This document shows positions 33,812-40,815 of a stretch of DNA of 64,000 bases, one piece after another (position 1 is the stretch's first letter; each line of letters starts with the position of its first letter). The notes under the pieces are model-generated. The model saw only the letters and a program-made list of their open reading frames with translations. It did no database searches and was not told the DNA's origin. The position numbers were made by a program, and so were the translations under genes. This DNA is from Allorhizobium sonneratiae (GTDB lineage Bacteria; Pseudomonadota; Alphaproteobacteria; Rhizobiales; Rhizobiaceae): assembly GCF_023700755.1 (NCBI RefSeq), contig NZ_JAMKOJ010000004.1, positions 372,001 to 436,000 of the forward strand, given 5' to 3'.

Positions 33812-34367
33812 GTCCGTTGCGTCAATCGATACCACGTCACCGCACTATTGATATCGTGAATATCAAGCATTCTTAAACCCCATTTTACTTTCGTCAACTC
33901 CAAGGTTAATCGCTGTCAAAGGGGCTCGCTGACGCTTCGGGTGGAGAATGGAGGCAACGGGACGGAGTGGAGGAAGCTCGTCGTTTTTTGTCACCGTCAA
34001 AACGGGTAGGTCGGTCAAAAGCCAACAGACAGTTCACGACGACCTCTCGAGAGGGAATGTTCCGGTTTTCAATATGAAGAGGCCGGCTTTTGACACATCA
34101 TTGCAAAAACGGAAGCGCGCTGACAGGGTAAGCGCGTTGCCCAGTCTTTGTATCTCATTTTCCGTCCTGACCGACATGAACCACCTGAGACCCGACTGCA
34201 GAACGGCGTGAAACGACGCCGTGATCAGGGGACGCTTATGCAGTCGTTTTAAGGCGTTACGGCATCATTGTGCGGTTCTACCGCATAACGTTGTCTGCCC
34301 TTTATGGTTTTAGAAAACGCACGGTGCTTGAACGCCCGCGCCGGTCTGTCTGGATGAGGAGGATGGA
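33812..34367. other. 556-bp intergenic region with hairpins, no supported gene
   Basis: It separates the LysR gene from the outer-membrane channel gene. A short open frame at 33948-34211 has no ribosome site or recognisable product. Near the downstream end lie a 7-bp-stem hairpin (ACGGCGT/ACGCCGT, 34203-34222) and a nested inverted repeat at 34255-34290. Confidence 0.65.
34255..34290. promoter_or_regulatory. Nested inverted repeat upstream of channel gene
   Basis: CGTTA (34255-34259) pairs with TAACG (34286-34290), and inside is TGCGGT-TCT-ACCGCA (34271-34285), a 6-bp stem with a 3-base loop. It lies 78 bp before the MetA-type channel gene and may be an operator or a leader structure. Confidence 0.5.
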
Positions 34368-35267
34368 ATGACCCGAATGAACTGTTTGAAATGCCTGATG
34401 CTCGGTGCTCTGCTTGCAGGGACAGCTCTTGACGGAGCCTTTGCAGCGGAAAACGGCAATACCCAATATTCGCCGGGCGCCGCGCAATTTTTCGCAGGTG
34501 GCATACCGCCTATTTCCGGCTTCTATTTCCTCAATCAGACCAGCTACTATACCGCCGATCGCATGAATGACGCCCACGGCAACAAAGAGCCCATTCCCTT
34601 CAAGGTCCACGCAATATCCGATACGATGCGCTTTCTCTATGTCTCCGATCTGCAGTTCGCCGGTGGCCGGGTCTGGGCACAGCTCGTCGTGCCGGTCGTC
34701 AACCTCAATCTGGATCTGCCGACGGTCAGCAGTCACAATTTCAATATTGCCGACATGACCGCCACGCTCGGCATGAACTGGACTCTGGACCGTTATAACT
34801 CCCTGACCGCAGGTCTGGATGTCGGCATGCCGACCGGCTATTATAACGTCTCCGATCCAGCCAGCATCGGCCTCAATCACTGGTCTATCCAGCCGACGGT
34901 CGCCTATCATTATTACGATCCGAAAGGTCTCGAAATTGCCACGTCGTTTCGCATGATCTTCAACACGCGCAACAATGACACCGATTACAAGACCGGCACC
35001 GAAATTGACCTCGACTATGCCGTCGGTTGGAATATCAATCAATGGCGCGTGGGGGCTGTTGGCTATTACCTTCAGCAGATCAGCGATGATACCGGACCGA
35101 CCGCACCGGCAAACGGCAATCGCGGCAAGGGCCTGGGGCTTGGCCCGTCACTGAACTATAGTTTCAAAACCGGCCAGCAGCTCGGTGTGTCCTGGGTGCA
35201 TGATGTCGTGGCGGAGAACCGCCCGCAGGGCGATACGCTCTGGCTGAACTTTGCCACGAAATTCTGA
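34368..35267 (+). CDS. Outer-membrane channel of the phenol-degradation MetA family
   Basis: A 299-residue protein with a clear Sec signal peptide (MTRMNCLKCLMLGALLAGTALDGAFAAE, cleavage probably after AFA), followed by alternating short strands typical of an outer-membrane beta-barrel and ending in a terminal Phe (NFATKF). The family (MetA-pathway of phenol degradation) is taken to let hydrophobic aromatics cross the outer membrane. GAGGAGG five bases before the ATG supports the start. Its location beside the aromatic cluster and LysR gene fits a role in substrate entry, although it is transcribed separately. A strong terminator follows. Confidence 0.85.
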   Translation: MTRMNCLKCLMLGALLAGTALDGAFAAENGNTQYSPGAAQFFAGGIPPISGFYFLNQTSYYTADRMNDAHGNKEPIPFKVHAISDTMRFLYVSDLQFAGGRVWAQLVVPVVNLNLDLPTVSSHNFNIADMTATLGMNWTLDRYNSLTAGLDVGMPTGYYNVSDPASIGLNHWSIQPTVAYHYYDPKGLEIATSFRMIFNTRNNDTDYKTGTEIDLDYAVGWNINQWRVGAVGYYLQQISDDTGPTAPANGNRGKGLGLGPSLNYSFKTGQQLGVSWVHDVVAENRPQGDTLWLNFATKF

Positions 35268-35320
35268 TCGCTGTCGCGTTCATCTGACGTGACGGTCTGC
35301 CAGCATCGGTGCGCTGACCC

Positions 35321-35352
35321 AACCGCCCTCTCTTGTTGAGGGCGGTTTTTTT
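35321..35352 (+). terminator. Intrinsic terminator after the channel gene
   Basis: AACCGCCCTC (35321-35330) pairs with GAGGGCGGTT (35338-35347) around the loop TCTTGTT and runs into a T-tract. It insulates the replication module from upstream transcription. Confidence 0.93.
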
Positions 35353-35362
35353 ATGCCACTCT

Positions 35363-35380
35363 GTGACCCGCATTGTCACG
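35363..35380. promoter_or_regulatory. Inverted repeat upstream of repA, shared word with orphan repA
   Basis: GTGAC (35363-35367) and GTCAC within ATTGTCACG (35372-35380) make a short inverted repeat. ATTGTCACG also occurs in the inverted repeat upstream of the orphan repA at 19889. A RepA operator is possible. Confidence 0.5.
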
Positions 35381-35400
35381 ATTCGACGGCACCGTGAAAA

Positions 35401-35416
35401 GTTCCCCGCGGGGAAC
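35401..35416. promoter_or_regulatory. parS: parS centromere site of the repABC replicon
   Basis: GTTCCCCGCGGGGAAC is a perfect 16-bp palindrome fitting the repABC parS pattern GTT-N4-GC-N4-AAC. It lies 195 bp upstream of the repA start, one of the positions known for such sites, and is the likely RepB binding site. Only this one copy was noticed by eye. Confidence 0.88.
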
Positions 35417-35610
35417 GGGTCCCCTCTGGCGACCACCACTTTTATACTACCCCAGAAGTGAGTCGGTTTTGCGTCAAATCCCGAATCGAGATAGGTTTGT
35501 AGTTGCGCTTTTTGTCAGAAGTTTTCAATTTTTGCGAAACAACGGCATCATTAAGCAATGCTTAACCATGGCTGGCCTTATCATCGGCAAAGCCAACAAG
35601 GATCAGACCT

Positions 35611-36786
35611 GTGAATCGCAGCCTCAGCAGCCAGGACTTCATGCAAAGCTTTTCGACCAAGCTCGAAAACGCCCTGCAAAACCTGTCCCTTGCGCAATAT
35701 CCGCCGGATGCGCGCCGCCAGATGCGCCTGTTTTCCTCAACCGAGGTCGCAAGCCTGCTGGACGTGTCTGAGGCCTATATCCGTCAGATCGTGCAGAAGG
35801 AAAATAGCCCGACACCCGAAATCCTCGGCAATGGCCGGCGGATGTATTCGCTGGAGCAGATCCTGGAATTCCGGATGATGCTGGCTGCCAATGGCCGCAA
35901 GAAATGGATCAATCCGCGCCGAACGGAAGGGGAGGCCTGCCAGATCCTCGCCATCACCAATTTCAAAGGCGGCTCCAGCAAAACCTCGACCACCATTCAC
36001 CTTGGCCATTATCTGGCCCTGAAGGGCTATCGGGTGCTGGCCGTTGATCTCGACCCACAGGCCTCACTCACCAGCCTGCATGGCGCGCTTGCCGATTTCG
36101 ATCCGCGCAAGGACGACACTTTCTATGCCGCCATCCGCTTCGACAATCCGCGTCCCACCGCCGAAATCATTCACAAGACCCATATTCCAGGCTTCGACGT
36201 GATCTGCGCCGGTCTGGAACTGACCGAATTTGAAACCGCCGTGGCGCTCGAAATGCGCAAGAACGGCACCTCGTTTCTCCTACGGATTTCTATGGCTTTG
36301 GAGCAAATATGTGAGGATTACGACATCATTTTAATGGATTCGGCGCCATCGCTGAATTTTTTGACGCTCGCCTCGCTCACGGCGGCAACCGGCGTGCTCA
36401 TTCCCGTTCCAGCCCATATGCTCGACGTCGACTCGACGGGAAAATTCCTAGAACTTGCAGCATCTTACATGCAGATCCTCAATGAAATCGGTGCCAGTGT
36501 CTCCTGGGATTTCGCCCGGTTTCTGATCACCAAATACGAGCCGAACGACCATCCTCAGGCCAATATGGCAGCCCTGATGCGGCAGGTTTTCGGCGAAAAT
36601 CTGCTTCTCAACATGGTCACAAAATCCACGGCCATCGCGGATGCCTTAACATGGAAGCAAAGCCTCTATGAGGTGCAGCGTTCACGGTTCTCATCGCCCA
36701 AGACCTATGACAGGGCGATCGAATCTCTGAACGCGGCGAATGAGGAAATAGAAAAGCTGATCTGGTCAGCATGGAGGCGGGAATGA
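35611..36786 (+). CDS. repA: RepA partition ATPase of the repABC operon
   Basis: A 391-residue ParA-type protein. The N-terminal helix-turn-helix region (FSSTEVASLLDVSEAYIRQI, ~41-60) precedes the deviant Walker A KGGSSKTST (~119-127), in which the usual GK glycine is Ser, as occurs in some RepA proteins. The A' motif is DLDPQAS and the Walker B IILMDSAP. RepA with RepB segregates the replicon and represses the operon. The start is GTG at 35611 with AAGGA eight bases upstream. Its stop overlaps the repB ATG (ATGA, 36783-36786). It differs considerably from the orphan RepA at 19954, so the two are not a recent duplication. Confidence 0.95.
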   Translation: MNRSLSSQDFMQSFSTKLENALQNLSLAQYPPDARRQMRLFSSTEVASLLDVSEAYIRQIVQKENSPTPEILGNGRRMYSLEQILEFRMMLAANGRKKWINPRRTEGEACQILAITNFKGGSSKTSTTIHLGHYLALKGYRVLAVDLDPQASLTSLHGALADFDPRKDDTFYAAIRFDNPRPTAEIIHKTHIPGFDVICAGLELTEFETAVALEMRKNGTSFLLRISMALEQICEDYDIILMDSAPSLNFLTLASLTAATGVLIPVPAHMLDVDSTGKFLELAASYMQILNEIGASVSWDFARFLITKYEPNDHPQANMAALMRQVFGENLLLNMVTKSTAIADALTWKQSLYEVQRSRFSSPKTYDRAIESLNAANEEIEKLIWSAWRRE

Positions 36787-37787
36787 GCAGAAAGGACTCA
36801 CGCGGAATGTTTGCCAATGTGCTGGGACAAATGCAGCAGTCTGAACAGGCTGCGCATGCGCCCGCACAATCGCAATCGCCGCATCTGAAAAAGGTGGCGG
36901 ACGGTATTCGCCAGATGAAGGAGCGGGGCGACATTCTCGACCGGCTGCTGAAGGAGGGCGACCGCATTGTCGAGCTCGATCCGGCCATCATCGCCCCTTC
37001 GGCGATCCGCGACCGGTTCGACAGCGGCTATGACGATGCCGCCCTCGACGAGATCCGCCAGTCGATGCGGGCGCAGGGCCAGATCGTTCCCGGTCTGGTG
37101 CGTCCGGTCGAGGGTGGCTCCATGCCCTTCCAGATCGTTTATGGCCGGCGCAGGCTCGCCGTTGCCAGAGAATTGGGGCTTGCCTTCCGCGCCATCGTCA
37201 AGGAACTCAGCGACGAGCAGGCGATCATCTATCAGGGTGAGGAAAACACCAATCGCGATGATCTCACCTTTATCGAGAAATGTTCTTTTGCCGCTGCCCA
37301 GGAACAGGCCGGTTTTCGCCGCGATGTCATCTGCGCGTCTCTCTCGACCGGCAAATCGCATGTCTCGGAAATGATTCGCATTGCCGCTTCGGTGCCGGCC
37401 GAGATCCTGCATCTGATCGGCAGGAGCCCGCAGACCGGGCGGCGGCGCTGGATTGAATTTGTCGAAACCTGGCTCCAGTCCGAGGACGGCATGGACAAGA
37501 TACGCCACGTCCTCGATAACGCCAGTGCAAGAGATGGCGCCAAGGACGTCGATCGATTTGCGCTGGCGCTGCACGCGCTGCGCACGGCAAAGCCCGCCAC
37601 ACAAGGCCCGGCCAGCGCCAGCCGCGACATTCGCACCGGCGGTCTCGTCATCGGCACACTCGCGCATGGCAAAGCCGGCTCGAAAATCAGTTTCAGCAAA
37701 GCGGTTTCAGCGGATTTCGTCGAGTTTCTCGGCGAAAAACTGCCGGAACTGCATCGTCAATTTTGTGAGGAAAAAGAGAAAGGCTAA
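36783..37787 (+). CDS. repB: RepB partition protein of the repABC operon
   Basis: A 334-residue ParB-family centromere-binding protein. Box GRRRLAVARELG (~121-132), GEENTNRDDLTFIEKCSFA (~152-170) and the helix-turn-helix that follows (DVICASLSTGKSHVSEMIRIAASVP) are characteristic. It should bind the palindrome at 35401-35416 and work with RepA. The ATG at 36783 overlaps the repA stop and is preceded by GGAGGCGGG; an alternative start at 36771 lies inside repA. The gene ends about 150 bp before repC, leaving room for the antisense RNA. Confidence 0.95.
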   Translation: MSRKDSRGMFANVLGQMQQSEQAAHAPAQSQSPHLKKVADGIRQMKERGDILDRLLKEGDRIVELDPAIIAPSAIRDRFDSGYDDAALDEIRQSMRAQGQIVPGLVRPVEGGSMPFQIVYGRRRLAVARELGLAFRAIVKELSDEQAIIYQGEENTNRDDLTFIEKCSFAAAQEQAGFRRDVICASLSTGKSHVSEMIRIAASVPAEILHLIGRSPQTGRRRWIEFVETWLQSEDGMDKIRHVLDNASARDGAKDVDRFALALHALRTAKPATQGPASASRDIRTGGLVIGTLAHGKAGSKISFSKAVSADFVEFLGEKLPELHRQFCEEKEKG

Positions 37788-37794
37788 GCGCAAA

Positions 37795-37846
37795 AGAAAA
37801 AGGCCCCCTAAACGTTTCCGTCGTGGAAGCCCTTCTCGTGTGTAGC
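37795..37846 (-). ncRNA. Predicted counter-transcribed RNA (incompatibility RNA) between repB and repC
   Basis: The repB-repC gap in repABC replicons encodes a ~50-60-nt antisense RNA that limits repC expression. On the minus strand a promoter is visible: TTGACT (37881-37876), exactly 17 bp, GATTCT (37858-37853). Transcription from about 37846 would run to a G/C-rich imperfect stem (GAAGGGCTTCC against GGGGGCC) and the T-rich CCTTTTTCTTTT near 37805-37791. Ends are estimates from the promoter and terminator positions. Confidence 0.75.
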
Positions 37847-37940
37847 AACTCAAGAATCGCATTTCCACGAATCATAGTCAAGAGTCTTTGGCACCGTTTT
37901 GGTGAGCGGATTTCTTTTGCCTGAGGACAGGTGAAAGACA

Positions 37941-39674
37941 ATGCAGAACAAACAGGTGACGACGCCCTTCGGGCGGCGTGCAATGTCGTTTGCGCTGGTG
38001 AACCGCCAGATGCAGACGGCAAAGGCACAGATTTGTGCTGAGGCTGTGGAAAAGTGGCGGGTGTTCCGCGATATCACCACGGCACGTGACCGACTGGGGC
38101 TGAAGGACAGGGCGCTTGCCGTGCTCAATGCCCTGTTGAGCTTTTATCCGGAAACCCATCTGGCCGACAGCCGGACACTCGTTGTGTTTCCGTCCAATGC
38201 GCAGCTGGCGGAACGGGCCCATGGCATTTCCGGCACCACCTTGCGGCGCAATCTCGCAGCCCTTGTCGATGCTGGCCTGATCGAGCGGCGCGACAGCCCC
38301 AACGGCAAACGTTATGCCTATCGCAGCAGGGCAGGGGAGGTGGAGGAAGCATTCGGATTCAACCTCGCGCCTCTGCTCTCACGGGCGGCGGAGCTTTCGG
38401 CTTTGGCCCGCACGATCACGCAGGAACGCCTGCTGCTCAAACGGCAAAAAGAAGCCCTGAGCATCTGCCGTCGTGATGTGCGCAAACTGATCGATATGGC
38501 AATGACAGAAGGATTGGACGGTGACTGGAGTGCGTTCGACGAGCGCTACCGCCAGCTTGCAGCCCCTTTGCCGCGTCACCTGGAGATCGCGCAGGTCGAG
38601 GAAAGGCTGAGCGCTTTTTCCAAGCTGCGCCAGGCACTTCTCAAGCAATTGGAAAATCGTTGCAAACAGGAAAAAACAGTCGCCAATGATCGCCAATCCG
38701 GCGGCCATAAAGAGAATACAAAACCAGAATCTCTTTTTTATAAAAAAATGGATTTGTATTGTGATTCACGCCCTTCGGGCGCAATTCCCGTTTCCGAGAC
38801 GCCGTCCGAGAGCGCATCACTGACGCCCCATATCCGCAAAGATCAGAAGATCAGCCCTTCCATCCCCCCAGCACGGCTGCAGGAACTCGTCGCCTCCACC
38901 CTCAAAAGGTCATTGCCGCATGACATCGCAGAGAGAGGCCGACAGCATGCATCAAACCCTGTCACAGCAGACAGCCGAAAGCGAAATCGCACATCTCCAG
39001 TCACGTTGGTTGCCGGTTACGCGCAAAAACGGCCTCTCGCAGACAGAGCCAATGGTGAACTCCCTTCAGCATCCCTTAAGCGCGATTTAGAACAGCGGGA
39101 ACCGGTTTTCGCAACGATGGGATGCATCATCAAGACGCCGACGGTCAGTTCCGATCCCGGTATTCTGCACCATGGGCATGATCTCAATGCCTCTCATAGA
39201 GAATGGCAGTCTGGGCAAGAACAGGTCGGAGAAGAGCCGCTTCGGTCAGGAGAACATCGTCACCAGCAGGTTTCATCGCCTCAGCCGAAAACACAGTCAG
39301 CGATGTCGGCTTTGCCGCTCACTCTGGTGCTGAGAGCCTGCCCGCAGATCGGCGATTATGCTCCGGGACAGCGGATCCGTGACTGGCGCGATCTTCAGAC
39401 GGCAGCCTTGGTGGTTGCGCGGATGCTGGAGATTTCCCCGGCTGCCTATCAGGAGGCTGTGGGTGTGATGGGACAGGCCGGTGCCGCCATTGCCATTGGC
39501 TGCATTCTTGAGCGGGCAGAAAACATAAGCTGTGCCGGTGGCTATCTGCGCAATCTGACGCGACGGGCAAAAAGCGGCCACTATCATGCAGAAGCCGCGA
39601 TCATGGCCCTGATCCGCACAAGAACGCAAGCGACAGAAGAGGCGGCAAAGGCAGCAGCAGGCGAGGATGCCTGA
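37941..39674 (+). CDS. repC: RepC replication initiator, with an extended central linker
   Basis: The initiator that acts on an origin inside its own gene. The N-terminal DNA-binding half is clear (TTPFGRRAMSFALVNRQM, then VFPSNAQLAERAHGISGTTLRRNLAALVDAGLIERRDSPNGKRYAYR), and so is the C-terminal domain from ~455 (LPLTLVLRACPQIGDYAPG...WRDLQTAALVVARMLEISPAAYQEA...GGYLRNLTRRA). Residues ~255-455 are low in hydrophobics and rich in Ser, Pro, Gln, Arg and His. At 577 residues it is longer than the usual ~400-440, by about 140-170. The frame is intact, so this looks like linker growth rather than a broken gene. An AT-rich tract at 38720-38768 is the likely origin. Confidence 0.93.
   Translation: MQNKQVTTPFGRRAMSFALVNRQMQTAKAQICAEAVEKWRVFRDITTARDRLGLKDRALAVLNALLSFYPETHLADSRTLVVFPSNAQLAERAHGISGTTLRRNLAALVDAGLIERRDSPNGKRYAYRSRAGEVEEAFGFNLAPLLSRAAELSALARTITQERLLLKRQKEALSICRRDVRKLIDMAMTEGLDGDWSAFDERYRQLAAPLPRHLEIAQVEERLSAFSKLRQALLKQLENRCKQEKTVANDRQSGGHKENTKPESLFYKKMDLYCDSRPSGAIPVSETPSESASLTPHIRKDQKISPSIPPARLQELVASTLKRSLPHDIAERGRQHASNPVTADSRKRNRTSPVTLVAGYAQKRPLADRANGELPSASLKRDLEQREPVFATMGCIIKTPTVSSDPGILHHGHDLNASHREWQSGQEQVGEEPLRSGEHRHQQVSSPQPKTQSAMSALPLTLVLRACPQIGDYAPGQRIRDWRDLQTAALVVARMLEISPAAYQEAVGVMGQAGAAIAIGCILERAENISCAGGYLRNLTRRAKSGHYHAEAAIMALIRTRTQATEEAAKAAAGEDA
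38720..38768. other. oriV: Probable origin of replication: AT-rich tract inside repC
   Basis: A sharply AT-rich stretch (CTCTTTTTTATAAAAAAATG and on through TGTATTGTGATT) interrupts otherwise GC-rich coding sequence. In repABC replicons the origin has been mapped to an AT-rich tract within repC, so this is the best candidate. Borders are approximate. Confidence 0.6.
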
Positions 39675-39951
39675 CGACAACCGCGCAAAGACTGTGTTCC
39701 TGTTGCATCAGCACGTTGCCATACGGCAGATCATACTTCGGTTGGGAGATGGATCGACATCTTCTGCTTCCTGCGGCATGATGTTCTGGGTCGAGCGTGA
39801 TGGAACTATAAATTATAAGGGAAATTCAAATACCCTTGGCATTTTCATGCGCCTTGTCAAAGATAGGCTGACGTGGAGAACCGTTGAGATGAGGGACAAA
39901 AGGGGGGCTTGCGCTTCCTTTACGACAGGATCAGGCGGCATATTATGCTGA
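39667..39951 (+). CDS. Hypothetical protein, doubtful
   Basis: A 94-residue open frame overlapping the repC stop by 8 bp. VERDGTINYKGNSNTLGIFMRLVKDRLTWRTVEM has protein-like composition, but no family or clear ribosome site is recognised and the end runs into a RIME-type repeat. It may be a short unknown protein translated with repC or a chance frame. Confidence 0.25.
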   Translation: MPDDNRAKTVFLLHQHVAIRQIILRLGDGSTSSASCGMMFWVERDGTINYKGNSNTLGIFMRLVKDRLTWRTVEMRDKRGACASFTTGSGGILC

Positions 39952-40110
39952 GAGCATCGGCCGAAAAGTGGGAGCTGGTTTTCGGAAAAATCCGATGCGT
40001 CAACACAAACGGAGAGCAGTTCCAGCCAATGTTTGACAGGGTTTTGCCTCTGGAATTGCTCTGAAAACAGAGCGTGAGAGCGTTTCCATGCAACACCTGC
40101 AATGCTCTAC
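39946..40110. repeat. RIME-type composite element
   Basis: Begins GAGAGCATCGGCCGAAAAGT, then GGTTTTCGGAAAAATCCGAT and ACAAACGGAGAGCAGTTCCA; a second block has CTGGAATTGCTCTGAAAACA and AGAGCGTGAGAGCGTTTCC and ends AATGCTCTAC. These are RIME words in two joined units. Confidence 0.6.
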
Positions 40111-40111
40111 T

Positions 40112-40167
40112 GCATCATTCCTGAAATCGGGCCTGAAATCGGGTAGGATTTAAGGTGAAAATGATGC
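40112..40167. repeat. Palindromic element with 12-bp tandem duplication
   Basis: GCATCATT (40112-40119) pairs with AATGATGC (40160-40167). Inside, CCTGAAATCGGG is repeated perfectly at 40120-40131 and 40132-40143, followed by TAGGATTTAAGG. The segment AAATCGGGTAGGATTTAAGG also occurs (minus strand) in the palindrome at 26807-26832. Confidence 0.7.
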
Positions 40168-40299
40168 CGCAGATGAAATGTGTTACAGCGAGTTTTGTGC
40201 GCCATCTTCGGTGCACGGCGCTGTAGGGCTGGTCTATCAGGCCAGACAGATGTGCAGGCAATTGTGTATTTTCCGCAAGGACAGGATGTTGACAGACAG

Positions 40300-40779
40300 A
40301 TGATGAAACTCGACCGGACGGATATCAGGATCCTCTATGAATTGCAGAAAAACGGTCGCATCACCAATGTGGAACTGGCTGACCTTGTGCATCTGTCGCC
40401 AAGCCCCTGCCTGATGCGGGTGAAGCGCCTGCAGGCGGAAGGCTATATCGAGGGCTATTCCGCCGAAATCAACCTGTCGAAACTGGGACAGACACTGACG
40501 GTCTTTACCGAAATCACCCTGAAAAACCACCGTCAGGTCGATTTTGCCCGCTTCCTGACCGTGGTGGAGAAGGTGGATCAGGTGATCGAATGCCACCTTG
40601 TTTCCGGCGGCTATGATTATCTGATCAAATTCGTCACCGCCGGGATCGGTGAATATCAGACGATCATGGAACGGCTGACCGACATGGATATCGGCATCGA
40701 CAAATATTTCAGCTTCGTCGTTTTGAAATCGCCGATCGTCAAATCGCATCTGCCGCTGACGACGCTGTTTCCGCTCTAA
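40300..40779 (+). CDS. Lrp/AsnC-family regulator
   Basis: About 159 residues: an N-terminal winged helix-turn-helix (RTDIRILYELQKNGRITNVELADLVHLSPSPCLMRVKRLQAEGYI) and a C-terminal ligand-binding RAM domain (GQTLTVFTEITLK...VIECHLVSGGYDYLIKFVTAGIGEYQTIMERL). Such proteins sense amino acids. ATG at 40300 or 40303 is chosen because the DNA-binding domain begins there; the ribosome site is weak (AGGA about 13 bases upstream). It converges on the ABC-transporter operon, and regulation of that transporter and the nearby aminotransferase genes by an amino acid is a reasonable guess. Confidence 0.88.
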   Translation: MMKLDRTDIRILYELQKNGRITNVELADLVHLSPSPCLMRVKRLQAEGYIEGYSAEINLSKLGQTLTVFTEITLKNHRQVDFARFLTVVEKVDQVIECHLVSGGYDYLIKFVTAGIGEYQTIMERLTDMDIGIDKYFSFVVLKSPIVKSHLPLTTLFPL

Positions 40780-40815
40780 ATCGTTGTTTTCCGCATTTCC
40801 GGGCGGAAAACCGTT

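Larger units (their letters stand above)
35268..35610. other. 343-bp region: terminator, parS and repA leader
   Basis: It holds the terminator of the channel gene (35321), the words GTGAC (35363-35367) and ATTGTCACG (35372-35380), the parS palindrome (35401-35416), and about 190 bp of repA leader. No gene is supported. Confidence 0.8.
39675..40299. other. 625-bp region after repC: repeats and a possible small frame
   Basis: Apart from the doubtful frame at 39667-39951 it holds a RIME-type composite (39946-40110) and a palindromic element with a 12-bp tandem duplication (40112-40167), followed by the Lrp-gene leader. Confidence 0.65.

Noticed and set aside
33948-34211. 87-residue open frame between the LysR and channel genes
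   Set aside because: Weak start context, low-complexity Ser/Lys/Arg sequence and no family; not supported as a gene.
35611-36786. RepA considered defective because its Walker A reads KGGSSKT
   Set aside because: All other nucleotide-binding motifs are intact, the frame is open and coupled to repB, and a Ser at this position is tolerated in the RepA family as far as I know.
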